NCBI GenBank assembly: GCA_041674265.1
Contig: JBAYWC010000045.1
Location: 1-22,029 of the forward strand
From: QYQL01 sp041674265
GTDB taxonomy: Bacteria > Verrucomicrobiota > Verrucomicrobiia > Chthoniobacterales > Terrimicrobiaceae
DNA: 22,029 nt
Direction of reading: 5' to 3'
The position numbers and the translations under genes are program-made. Position 1 is the first letter of the stretch. Each line of letters opens with the position of its first letter. The notes beneath the pieces are model-generated. The model searched no databases, was not told where the DNA came from, and worked only from the letters and a program-made list of their open reading frames with translations. This document shows positions 6,220-12,322 of this stretch, piece by piece.

Positions 6220-8028
6220 GTGGACCACATTTCCATCCAACGCCCACGAAACCTTGACTGGCAGCGCGCCTCGGCCATCCTTTACGGGGACTGGGGGACG
6301 AGCAAAGCCTATGTCATCGGGCTCGCCTTTGCCGCCAGCGGTTTTGCGTCCCTCCCGATCATCGTTGCGGTCTGCGCCCTGACCGCCCTGGTGGGCCTGA
6401 ACTATCTGGTGGTCTGCCGCTGTTTTCCCGATGGAGGCGGCGTGTATTCCGCGGCGCGCGAGCATGGCAAGCTTCTCGCCGTGGTCGGGGCGCTCCTGCT
6501 TGTGGCGGATTTGACCGTGACGGCGGCGCTCAGCGGGTGGGCCGCGCTGAGCTACCTGGGCGTTCCGAAGCAATACATCATGGTGGCGACCATCGGGGCC
6601 ATCGTGATCATCGGCATTCTCAACCTCTTCGGCCCGAGACACAGCGGAAGTTTGGCCGTTGCCTTCGCGTTGCCGACTGTGGCGGTGGTCATCGCCATCA
6701 TCCTTTTGAGCGCGCGTTTCCTGACCTCCGAACATCTCGTGCCCATGACGGAAAGCGCCGGGCACATGTGGGTGAACTTCGTCAGCGTGATTCTCGCCCT
6801 GAGCGGGGTCGAGGCGATCGCCAACCTCACGGGAACGCTCAAACCCGACAAGGGCTCGGTGATCGGCCATGCCAAAGTGGGCTGGGCCTCCGCGAAGGCG
6901 ATTCTTCCGGTGGCTTTGGAGGTCAGCGTGGGAACCGCCCTTCTCGGCTGGGCCATGCTCTCCCTCCCCGCCAGGCTGGGTCCGGAGATGCTGGCCCACA
7001 AGGAAGACATGCTCCGGTTCATGGGCGAGCAATACGGCGCGCTGAATTTCGGCCCATGGTTCGGGGGTGTTTTCGGTTTCGTGGTGGGCGTGGTTTTCGC
7101 CCTGCTCCTCTTGAGCGCCGTCAACACGGCCGTCGCGGCGCTGATCGGTCTTCTCTTCATGATGTCGCGGGAGGGGGACATGCCGCGCAGCTTTTCCAAG
7201 TTGAACTCGCATGGAGTGCCTCTCGCCCCGCTTGTCATTGCCGTCGGCTTGCCGATTCTCGTGCTTTTGGTGACGGATAATTTCGAGGCGTTGGCGGGCC
7301 TCTACGCGATCGGCGTGGTCGGCGCCATCTGCGTCAACCTCGGTTCCTGCGTCACGAATCTCAAACTCCCCATGCATTGGGCGGAACGCATCCTGATGGC
7401 CGGGACGTTTTTGATCCTCGTCGCCGTCGAGATCACCCTCGCGCAGACCAAACATGACGCCCTCTTCTTTGTGGTCTGCGTGCTCATTGTCGGTCTCTCG
7501 CTCTGGGCCTATTCGCAGCGCCTGAGCGGGGTGAGAACGCTCACCGTGACCCGCGAAATCGCGGAGCTGGTCCGCCCGGAAATGGTCGAGACCCTGCGCC
7601 AGCCGGTCGCCGATGCCCAGAAAATCCTCGTCTGCATCCGGGGGCTCACGCCTGTGCTAGGATTCGCCTTTGACGAGGCGGAGTTGAGAAAGGCCGCGAT
7701 CTACATTTTATACGTCCGCGAGGTGGCGGTTCTTTACCAGGGAGCCCCGCTGGCGCCGACGAACTGGAAGGACGATCCGGAGGCGAGCGCCATCTTGAAC
7801 ACCGCCATCCAAATCGGCAGAACCCGCGGAATCACAACCGTCCCGATCTTCGCCTCATCGCATTCCGCCGCCTCGCTCATCGTGGACACAGCCGCGACGC
7901 TGGGGGCGGATTTCCTGATTTTGGGGGCCTCCCACCGGGGCTCCCTCACCAAGATGCTGCGTGGAAATGTGGCGTCGGAAGTCGCCGCAAGCCTCCCGGA
8001 CAATATCCAACTGATCATCCACGGGTGA
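6220..8028 (+). CDS. APC-superfamily amino-acid permease with C-terminal UspA domain
   Basis: 602 residues, read from GTG 6220; there is no ATG/GTG/TTG between the upstream in-frame stop and this codon, and the first helix follows soon after. Residues ~20-440 hold about twelve hydrophobic helices of the APC fold, opening with YGDWGTSKAYVIG and a Gly-rich PDGGGVYSAAREHG segment typical of the amino-acid/polyamine/organocation family. From ~460 to 602 the chain is soluble and resembles universal stress protein A. It ends with an ATP-site-like G-x2-G-x9-G pattern in GASHRGSLTKMLRGN. The substrate is unknown. The decayed amino-acid decarboxylase and porin downstream suggest, by inference only, an amino-acid/amine exchanger. 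No Shine-Dalgarno sequence is evident. Confidence 0.88.
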   Translation: MDHISIQRPRNLDWQRASAILYGDWGTSKAYVIGLAFAASGFASLPIIVAVCALTALVGLNYLVVCRCFPDGGGVYSAAREHGKLLAVVGALLLVADLTVTAALSGWAALSYLGVPKQYIMVATIGAIVIIGILNLFGPRHSGSLAVAFALPTVAVVIAIILLSARFLTSEHLVPMTESAGHMWVNFVSVILALSGVEAIANLTGTLKPDKGSVIGHAKVGWASAKAILPVALEVSVGTALLGWAMLSLPARLGPEMLAHKEDMLRFMGEQYGALNFGPWFGGVFGFVVGVVFALLLLSAVNTAVAALIGLLFMMSREGDMPRSFSKLNSHGVPLAPLVIAVGLPILVLLVTDNFEALAGLYAIGVVGAICVNLGSCVTNLKLPMHWAERILMAGTFLILVAVEITLAQTKHDALFFVVCVLIVGLSLWAYSQRLSGVRTLTVTREIAELVRPEMVETLRQPVADAQKILVCIRGLTPVLGFAFDEAELRKAAIYILYVREVAVLYQGAPLAPTNWKDDPEASAILNTAIQIGRTRGITTVPIFASSHSAASLIVDTAATLGADFLILGASHRGSLTKMLRGNVASEVAASLPDNIQLIIHG

Positions 8029-8259
8029 TTTCACCGGAATTCCGCGATCCAGATTTTCGGGTCCTGTCCCCAAACGGGGGCGCCTCTCCGAAATGTGCAA
8101 GCGCACAGGTCTGACCGGGGGGCATGGGCGATGCTCCACTTCGTTTCGGTGCCAGTTGATCCTAAGCCAGCGGAGCCGGTGCCAAGAGTTGAATGTGGTA
8201 GAGTGATTTCATGAAAGCGACATCGGACTTGATGACTCGTTATGAAGGGGAAATCGGGG

Positions 8260-8513
8260 GTTAGCCCGGATAAATCGCAGAGGGGCCCCATCTCGCTAAC
8301 CATTTGCCTCGCTCGCTCCCGCTCGTCTCGCCCTTGCGGGCTGCACTGCGTGCAGCAGGCTCCCTCGCCTGTTCCCACAGGCCGGTGGTGGCCGCCAGAG
8401 CCGTCGGCTTCCCTCACCAGATCACAGTGGGATATGCCTCGGTCAGCCGCCGGCTCTGGCGGCCAAAGCGTTACGCAATCTGAACCACCCCTCTGTGATT
8501 TGTCCGGGTTAGC
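8260..8513. repeat. 254-bp element with 26-bp terminal inverted repeats and nested hairpins
   Basis: The ends 8260-8285 and 8488-8513 are imperfect inverted copies, 22 of 26 matching by eye; the core is CAGAGGGG paired with CCCCTCTG. Inside lies a second long stem, 8390-8408 with 8446-8464 (18 of 19 matching, core GGCCGCCAGAGCC). There are two small perfect hairpins as well: CTGCAC/GTGCAG at 8341-8355 and GCCTGT-TCCC-ACAGGC at 8367-8382. There is no coding capacity and no obvious target duplication. It looks like a non-autonomous mobile or REP-like element, or a structured RNA; copy number in the genome is unknown. Confidence 0.6.
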
Positions 8514-8583
8514 GATCATTGTGAGCCGCTGAGCAAAGCAGAAATCGCGGTGCGGTGGCGAGCGCCAACATCACAGGGTTGGC

Positions 8584-8704
8584 CGCAGATTATCGCAGAT
8601 TTGCACAGATTGAGCCGGACGCTGAACAAACGGGGAATTTGCGGGGTTCAAACTGGTGGGGTGAAGGCTGCTGTTTGCCGGTTTGAAATCTGCGGGCATC
8701 TGCG
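8584..8704. repeat. Tandem 10-bp CGCAGAT repeat with inverted partner
   Basis: Three consecutive 10-bp units begin CGCAGAT, CGCAGAT and CACAGAT (8584-8613). An inverted version lies at 8686-8704: CGCAGAT-N3-CGCAGATTT on the minus strand, 16 of 19 matching 8584-8602. The loop carries a weaker stem (CAAACTGG near 8649, CCGGTTTG near 8678). CGCAGATT-type strings are, from memory, a familiar dispersed non-coding repeat in several bacterial phyla. Function is unknown. Confidence 0.45.
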
Positions 8705-8709
8705 ATATA

Positions 8710-8814
8710 GCGGTTTAAGTAAAGCCACGCCGCTCTGTCGGCGTGTCCCCGAACGCCCCGGACAGAGCGAGGCGACTACAACAATTCCTTCGGCCATATC
8801 TTTATTTAAACCGC
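8710..8814. mobile_element. MITE-like element, 105 bp
   Basis: The terminal inverted repeats are 8710-8724 (GCGGTTTAAGTAAAG) and 8800-8814 (CTTTATTTAAACCGC), 14 of 15 matching. An internal perfect 9-bp stem pairs CGCTCTGTC (8731-8739) with GACAGAGCG (8761-8769). Size, AT-rich ends, GC-rich middle and lack of coding capacity fit a miniature inverted-repeat element. No clear target-site duplication is visible. It sits 20 bp downstream of the stop of the decarboxylase remnant. Confidence 0.55.
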
Positions 8815-8834
8815 TCAAGCCTGCGGCCCCCAGG

Positions 8835-9213
8835 TCATTCCAGGACGAGAAGTTTGTAAACTCCCTCTTCGCTTTCGATTCCGTGCGTGTCGTGGGCGAA
8901 GCCCGGGAAGGTCCGGCCCCATTGCTGGATGGCCAGAAGGTAGGCGATGAACGGGCCGTCTTTGCTTCCGGGTTTTTCGCCGGGCATGACCATCGGGATC
9001 CCCGGAGGATACGGCACCAGCCCGGTGGCGGCGGTGCGCCGGCGGCGTCTTCCACGGCGAGGCGTTCGACTTGTGGCAATTCCGGTCCACCCAGATCTTC
9101 TGCCCGCGCCCGACGCTGGCCATCCAGATGATGCGGTTCGAGGTCGAGGTTCCGTTGGTCACCGTATAGGTGCGGTGGGCGCCGAAGACCTTGGCCGCGT
9201 ATTTTTCCCCATC
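8835..9213 (-). pseudogene. Orn/Lys/Arg decarboxylase remnant (internally deleted, frameshifted)
   Basis: Two recognisable pieces of a fold-type-I PLP decarboxylase survive. The upstream piece (about 9088-9213) has KYAAKVFGAHRTYTVTNGTS and VDRNCHKS, which belong to the start of the major domain. The downstream piece (about 8835-9085) begins QVERLAVEDAAG in a second frame and continues in a third frame with LVPYPPGIPMVMPGE and FPGFAHDTHGIE, the C-terminal domain. The shift inside this piece fits one missing base near 9035-9042. Everything between NCHKS and QVERL is gone, including the PLP-binding lysine region, so no active enzyme can be made. Upstream it is joined in frame to the porin remnant. 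Arginine, lysine or ornithine specificity cannot be decided. Confidence 0.82.
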
Positions 9214-10470
9214 GCCGATGACGAGGGCGTTGGGTGTTGTTCCCAGGCCGTTCGGCCGGATGATGTATTGGATGTCCGGCTGGATGAAGATGTTCGGGGT
9301 GAGATCGACGATGTGGCTGACATCGAACACGGTTTTCGCCATCGGGCGCGCGAGGCCCTGGTTTGCCTGGGAATCCGCATACGCGCTGCTGAAGGCCCCG
9401 GTCATCCAGGTGCAGAGGAACTGGTCCTGGTCGCGCGTGGGAATGATCCCCTGCCAGACGGTGCCGCCGAATCCCATCACCGGCATCTGGGCGATCTGGT
9501 ATCGGGGCGAATAGGTGATGCCGCCCCACAAAGCCAGGTTGTGGTTGGAATTCTTCGCGCTCTGCCAGACGGTCTGCTGGCCCATCAGGTAAAACCCATA
9601 GGTGTTCTGCTGGCTGCCTCCGAGGAATCCGGCATAGGGAAACGTGGAGAAGTAACCGCCGAATTTGTAAATCCCCGGCAGGCCGGCCTCCGCCGGAACC
9701 ACGGTCTTCCTGCCATCCTTGTCATGCGCGGTGTTGGCCGCCTTGGCCCCGAAAGTCGGGCTCCATCCGGTTTCGGCAAACAGCAGGATCCCGTCGTCGG
9801 GGCGGATGGAAAAATCCAGTCCGTGGTAGGCGACCTTGCCGAGGCGGTTCGTTGCCTGGTAGATCCCCGACTCCACATAGACGATCGGTGTCGGGTTGAC
9901 CTTGATCGTCGCGGCCCAAGTCGCATTCGGCGAACTCGTGAAATTGGAATTGAGGAAGATGCTCGTGGGATTTCCGTCAATCCCGCCGCTCACCTGCAGG
10001 CCGAACGCCGGCAGCACGCAGAACTGATCCGCCGCCACCATCCTCCCGATCCGGAATTCCAAAACATCGTTGAAAAGCGTCTGGGCATAACACATTTCGT
10101 AAAACATCCCGGTCGGGCAAACGTAGGATTCCGCGGTATCGAAGACGTTGCCGATCGATGTCGAGAGATTGCGCCCGGTGTTTTCCGAGCCGGAAATCTT
10201 GAAGGTCGCCCCCTTCCACCCGACAAGCTTCTCCATGTCGAAAGTGGCGCCGAAGAGCATCTCGTGCGTATAGGCGACCTCCCGGGACAACCCGCCGACC
10301 GGGTTCCCCTGAAAGATGCCTCAGTAGTTGAAGAATGGCGTGACCCCTTTGTCGCCCGCCTTGCCGAATTCCTCCTCGATCCAGTTCGGAAAGGCCGCCC
10401 ATCGGTCGGTCGCATGGCTCAACAAACATGTGAAGAAGAGACCGACAACGACCAGGGGAGAATGGCGCAT
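9214..10470 (-). pseudogene. OprB-type (carbohydrate-selective) porin, nonsense codon and lost C-terminus
   Basis: ATG 10470 begins a signal peptide (MRHSPLVVVGLFFTCLLSHA, then TDRWAAFPNW). The frame is open for 49 codons to GVTPFFNY, meets a single TGA at 10321-10323, then continues without interruption as GIFQGNPVGG, MEKLVGWKGATFKISG and a long run of beta-strand, Gly/Tyr/Phe-rich sequence to PDIQYIIRPNGLG and PNALVIG near 9214. These are OprB-family features of an outer-membrane barrel. The final strand of about ten residues is replaced by decarboxylase sequence. So there are two lesions: an in-frame UGA at codon 50 and a 3' deletion fusion. Apart from these the ~400 codons are undamaged, which points to recent loss. 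It is divergent from the bifunctional nuclease gene. Confidence 0.8.
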
Positions 10471-10536
10471 AGGGCGCACGCAGTCTTGGGGGATGCCGTC
10501 TGGAGATGCAAGCGCATTTCACCGCCATCGGTGTTT

Positions 10537-10556
10537 CTCATGATCCGGGTCATGAG
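10537..10556. promoter_or_regulatory. Perfect 7-bp inverted repeat in divergent intergenic region
   Basis: CTCATGA (10537-10543) and TCATGAG (10550-10556) flank a 6-bp TCCGGG spacer. It lies 67 bp upstream of the porin start and 121 bp upstream of the nuclease start, so an operator is possible. The rest of this 206-bp gap shows no other clear element except the promoter-like TATAGT next to the nuclease start. Confidence 0.35.
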
Positions 10557-10664
10557 TTTGTCCTGGGAATTTTTAGCTGGAAAAAACCGGCCAAAATCCA
10601 ACGCGCGCCTCCGCCCTCGAGCCGCACGGATCATATCTTTCTCGCCCGCGGCGGGGAATTCATC

Positions 10665-10670
10665 TATAGT
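10665..10670 (+). promoter_or_regulatory. Possible -10 box (TATAGT) giving a leaderless transcript
   Basis: TATAGT ends 6 nt before the ATG at 10677, so transcription from it would start at or next to the start codon. No good -35 match is seen at the usual distance. There is no Shine-Dalgarno sequence, which is consistent with a leaderless mRNA. Confidence 0.35.
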
Positions 10671-10676
10671 GGCTCC

Positions 10677-11141
10677 ATGGAAAAAACTGTCGTTCCGGTC
10701 CATATCCGAGCACTGATTCCAACGAATGCGGGTTGCGCCGTCTTTATCGGCAATGAGGAGAAAGTTTTCGTCATCTATGTGGACCAGGGAGTTGGGGCGG
10801 CGATCGGAATGTTCCTGAGCGGGGCCGGCAAGGAACGTCCGCTGACTCATGATCTGCTGGCGCATGTGTTGACCGCAGTCGGCGCGAAGGTCGAGCGGGT
10901 CGTCATCAACGATCTCAAGAACGGCACCTATTTCGGACGCTTGATCCTGTCCGCGGAGAACGAGCTGCATCAGAAGAAAATCATCGAGCTGGATGCCCGT
11001 CCGAGCGATTGCATGGCGATGGCGGCGCAACAAAAGGCGCCGATTTACGTGAGCGGCGTCGTGTGGGAGGAAGTCGAGGATACCTCCGAGCTTCTCCGGC
11101 AGCTCCAGGAGGGCCAGACCGCCGAAGGGGAAGAAAATTGA
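10677..11141 (+). CDS. Bifunctional nuclease (BFN/DUF151) family protein
   Basis: 154 residues from ATG 10677. An upstream in-frame ATG at 10506 adds unconserved sequence that overlaps the promoter-like box, so the inner start is preferred. The BFN domain (about residues 10-130) is recognised from GCAVFIGNEEKVFVIYVDQGVGAAI, the THDLLAHVLTAVGAKVERVVINDL segment and the hallmark LDARPSDCMAMAAQQKAPI. The tail is acidic and helical (EEVEDTSELLRQLQEG). Plant and archaeal members have been described as nucleases; in bacteria the gene often travels with housekeeping genes and its role is poorly defined. It is convergent with ispD, 47 bp apart. Confidence 0.88.
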   Translation: MEKTVVPVHIRALIPTNAGCAVFIGNEEKVFVIYVDQGVGAAIGMFLSGAGKERPLTHDLLAHVLTAVGAKVERVVINDLKNGTYFGRLILSAENELHQKKIIELDARPSDCMAMAAQQKAPIYVSGVVWEEVEDTSELLRQLQEGQTAEGEEN

Positions 11142-11147
11142 TCTCCG

Positions 11148-11179
11148 GCAACCGGTCCGTTGCGGTTTGGGTTTTCTGT
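11148..11179 (+). terminator. Weak terminator candidate after the BFN gene
   Basis: GCAAC (11148-11152) pairs with GTTGC (11159-11163) around a 6-nt loop, followed by GGTTTGGGTTTTCTGTT. The stem is short (5 bp) but the T-rich tail and the position between convergent stop codons fit a terminator. Confidence 0.35.
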
Positions 11180-11188
11180 TCTGGCGGA

Positions 11189-11902
11189 TCAATCGCGGGT
11201 AGTTCCGGTGTCTTTTTGTGACAGCAGGACCGCCTCGGCCAGGGCGAGGTCGCGGGGGAAGGTGACTTTGAGATTCAGGTTGCCATGAAAGACAGTCCGC
11301 GGCCGCCGTCCGGCTTGGATCAGGGCGGAAATTTCATCCGTCACCACGCGCTTCGACGCTTTGGCGGCTTCGAGGGCTTCGCGCAGAGCCTGCAATCCCG
11401 CGACCTGCGGGGTTTGCATCGCCCACAAACCCTCGCGCGAAACCGTCTCGGCGAGATGTCCTGCCGCGGTGGCGCGGTGGAGGGAATCGCCGACCGGCTC
11501 GGCCGCGGCGGCGGCCCCCCACTCCTCGGCCACCGCAACCACCCGTGAAATCATGGCCGGTGTCACCAGCGGGCGCGCGGCGTCATGCACGGCGATCAGC
11601 GCGAGCCCCCGGGATCCGAGCGCCTGAAGTCCGTTCAGGACAGATTCCGCGCGTTCGTTTCCGCCGGCGACGACCGATTGGAATTTTTTGTAGGGGGCAG
11701 CCAGCGCGGTGAACTCGGCAAGCCGCGCCTCCGCGCAGACGAGGGCGCACGGCCCGATGTCCTCACACGCTTCAAACGCCGCCAGCGACCATGTGACGAG
11801 CGGGCGCCCGGCAAGTGGCGCGGTCATTTTGTCAAATCCCATGCGGCGGCTCGCGCCGGCGGCAACGATCAATCCCGCAATGCGGGCAGGTTGGATTTTC
11901 AT
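11189..11902 (-). CDS. ispD: 2-C-methyl-D-erythritol 4-phosphate cytidylyltransferase
   Basis: 237 residues, normal for the family. IspD joins MEP to CTP in the non-mevalonate isoprenoid pathway in the cytoplasm. Seen: the nucleotide-binding loop VAAGASRRMGFDK near residue 12, GGNERAESVLNGL, VHDAARPLVTP, MQTPQ, the VTDEISALIQAG segment and the C-terminal GNLNLKVTFPRDLALAE. Together these separate it from other nucleotidyltransferases. The start at 11902 is 12 codons before the loop and there is no better choice. It stands alone; no ispF is adjacent. A TAAAAC hexamer ends 6 nt before the ATG and may be a -10 box giving a leaderless mRNA. Confidence 0.94.
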   Translation of the reverse strand: MKIQPARIAGLIVAAGASRRMGFDKMTAPLAGRPLVTWSLAAFEACEDIGPCALVCAEARLAEFTALAAPYKKFQSVVAGGNERAESVLNGLQALGSRGLALIAVHDAARPLVTPAMISRVVAVAEEWGAAAAAEPVGDSLHRATAAGHLAETVSREGLWAMQTPQVAGLQALREALEAAKASKRVVTDEISALIQAGRRPRTVFHGNLNLKVTFPRDLALAEAVLLSQKDTGTTRD

Positions 11903-11989
11903 GCGCCCGTTTTACCACACTAGCAATGGAAAACAGATTTTTCTCACCACGGCCATATATACTCCCCGGGAGACATCGAAATATACTCA

Positions 11990-12019
11990 TTGTGCATGTT
12001 CTGCGCGGGCAGCTATAAT
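11990..12019 (+). promoter_or_regulatory. Sigma-70-type promoter of the Na+-pump operon
   Basis: TTGTGC (11990-11995), an 18-bp spacer and a perfect TATAAT (12014-12019). Predicted transcription start is about 12026-12027. The region 11903-11989 between it and the ispD start holds nothing else recognisable. Confidence 0.6.
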
Positions 12020-12026
12020 GAATACC

Positions 12027-12116
12027 ATGAAATTTCCTGTATCCGTGCATGCAGGTCTCTGGGCGGGACAATGCATGGCATCTGCTTCCAGAGACCTTTT
12101 TCCGCTGAAACCATGA
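12027..12116 (+). CDS. Possible leader peptide ORF, overlaps the next gene by ATGA
   Basis: ATG 12027 lies at the predicted transcription start, so it could be translated leaderlessly. It opens a 29-residue frame (MKFPVSVHAG... ending FPLKP) whose TGA at 12114-12116 overlaps the next ATG (12113) as ATGA. The frame contains the whole terminator-like hairpin described separately. It has no recognisable domain and no run of one amino acid of the kind used by classical attenuators. An in-frame ATG at 12018 sits within the -10 box and is unlikely. Real translation is unproven; it may be a chance frame. Confidence 0.3.
   Translation: MKFPVSVHAGLWAGQCMASASRDLFPLKP
12043..12101 (+). promoter_or_regulatory. 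Terminator-type leader hairpin with alternative pairing (attenuator or riboswitch-like)
   Basis: AGGTCTCTGG (12053-12062) and CCAGAGACCT (12088-12097) form a perfect 10-bp stem, followed by TTTT (12098-12101), inside the 5' leader. A second pairing joins CCGTGCAT (12043-12050) with ATGCATGG (12071-12078), 8 bp with one G-U. Its 3' arm lies in the loop of the first stem, so the two helices either compete or form an H-type pseudoknot. The T-run ends 11 nt before the ATG of the small membrane protein gene. This is the layout of a transcription attenuator. I do not recognise a known riboswitch family, and the ligand, if any, is unknown. Confidence 0.55.
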
Positions 12117-12277
12117 CTCCCATTCCCGACAATGTCCAAGGCGCAATCCTCATCAGCATCATCGATTTCATTCTGAGCTTCGTGATCATATCTGGCATTG
12201 GAGTGGTTCTCGCGATTCTTCCGATTGTGAACCGATACTGGGTGATCGATGACAAGGACCTGAAAGGCGGGCATTGA
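12113..12277 (+). CDS. Small single-pass membrane protein, OadG-like
   Basis: 54 residues from ATG 12113. A hydrophobic helix covers about residues 10-38 (with the patch ISGIGVVLAILPIV), then a polar tail NRYWVIDDKDLKGGH. Na+-translocating decarboxylases have a small gamma subunit with one N-terminal helix and a cytosolic tail, encoded next to the beta subunit. Size, helix and position 45 bp upstream of the oadB-like gene suggest an OadG equivalent. Sequence similarity by eye is only to the hydrophobic part, and the long Pro/Ala-rich tail and metal-binding residues of classical OadG are missing. The upstream in-frame ATG at 11990 lies in the promoter and is rejected. Confidence 0.5.
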   Translation: MTPIPDNVQGAILISIIDFILSFVIISGIGVVLAILPIVNRYWVIDDKDLKGGH

Positions 12278-12322
12278 GGCGGCGCGGAGTGGGATCGCCG
12301 GACATTCATCCTGGAACAGAAA

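Larger units (their letters stand above)
8029..8834. other. Non-coding, structure-rich gap between permease and pseudogenes
   Basis: No credible gene is seen on either strand in these ~800 bp; the open frames run through palindromes and lack domain character. The first 230 bp contain small hairpins (GTCCCC-AAAC-GGGGGC at 8066-8081; TGTGC-AAGC-GCACA at 8094-8107). Neither has a T-run, so neither is a convincing terminator for the permease. The rest holds three repeat structures listed separately: a nested inverted-repeat element, a 10-bp tandem repeat with an inverted partner, and a MITE-like element. GCCAAC/GTTGGC (8564-8569/8578-8583) is one more small stem. Confidence 0.7.

Noticed and set aside
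8066..8107. Small hairpins after the permease as a terminator
   Set aside because: Stems are short and no T-run follows either of them.
8031..8519. A 162-codon minus-strand frame in the repeat island
   Set aside because: It runs through the terminal and nested inverted repeats and has no protein-family character, so it is probably fortuitous.
8260..8814. CRISPR array
   Set aside because: The repeats are inverted and of different sizes, with no regular direct repeats or spacers.
10321..10323. UGA as selenocysteine or as a recoded Trp codon
   Set aside because: Porins do not use Sec, no SECIS-like hairpin was evident directly after the codon, and UGA serves as a normal stop for many intact genes here (for example fabH and the aldo/keto reductase).
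8947..10716. A 589-codon plus-strand frame across the porin pseudogene
   Set aside because: The opposite strand encodes recognisable OprB sequence; this frame shows Asp/Gly/Arg-rich shadow composition only.
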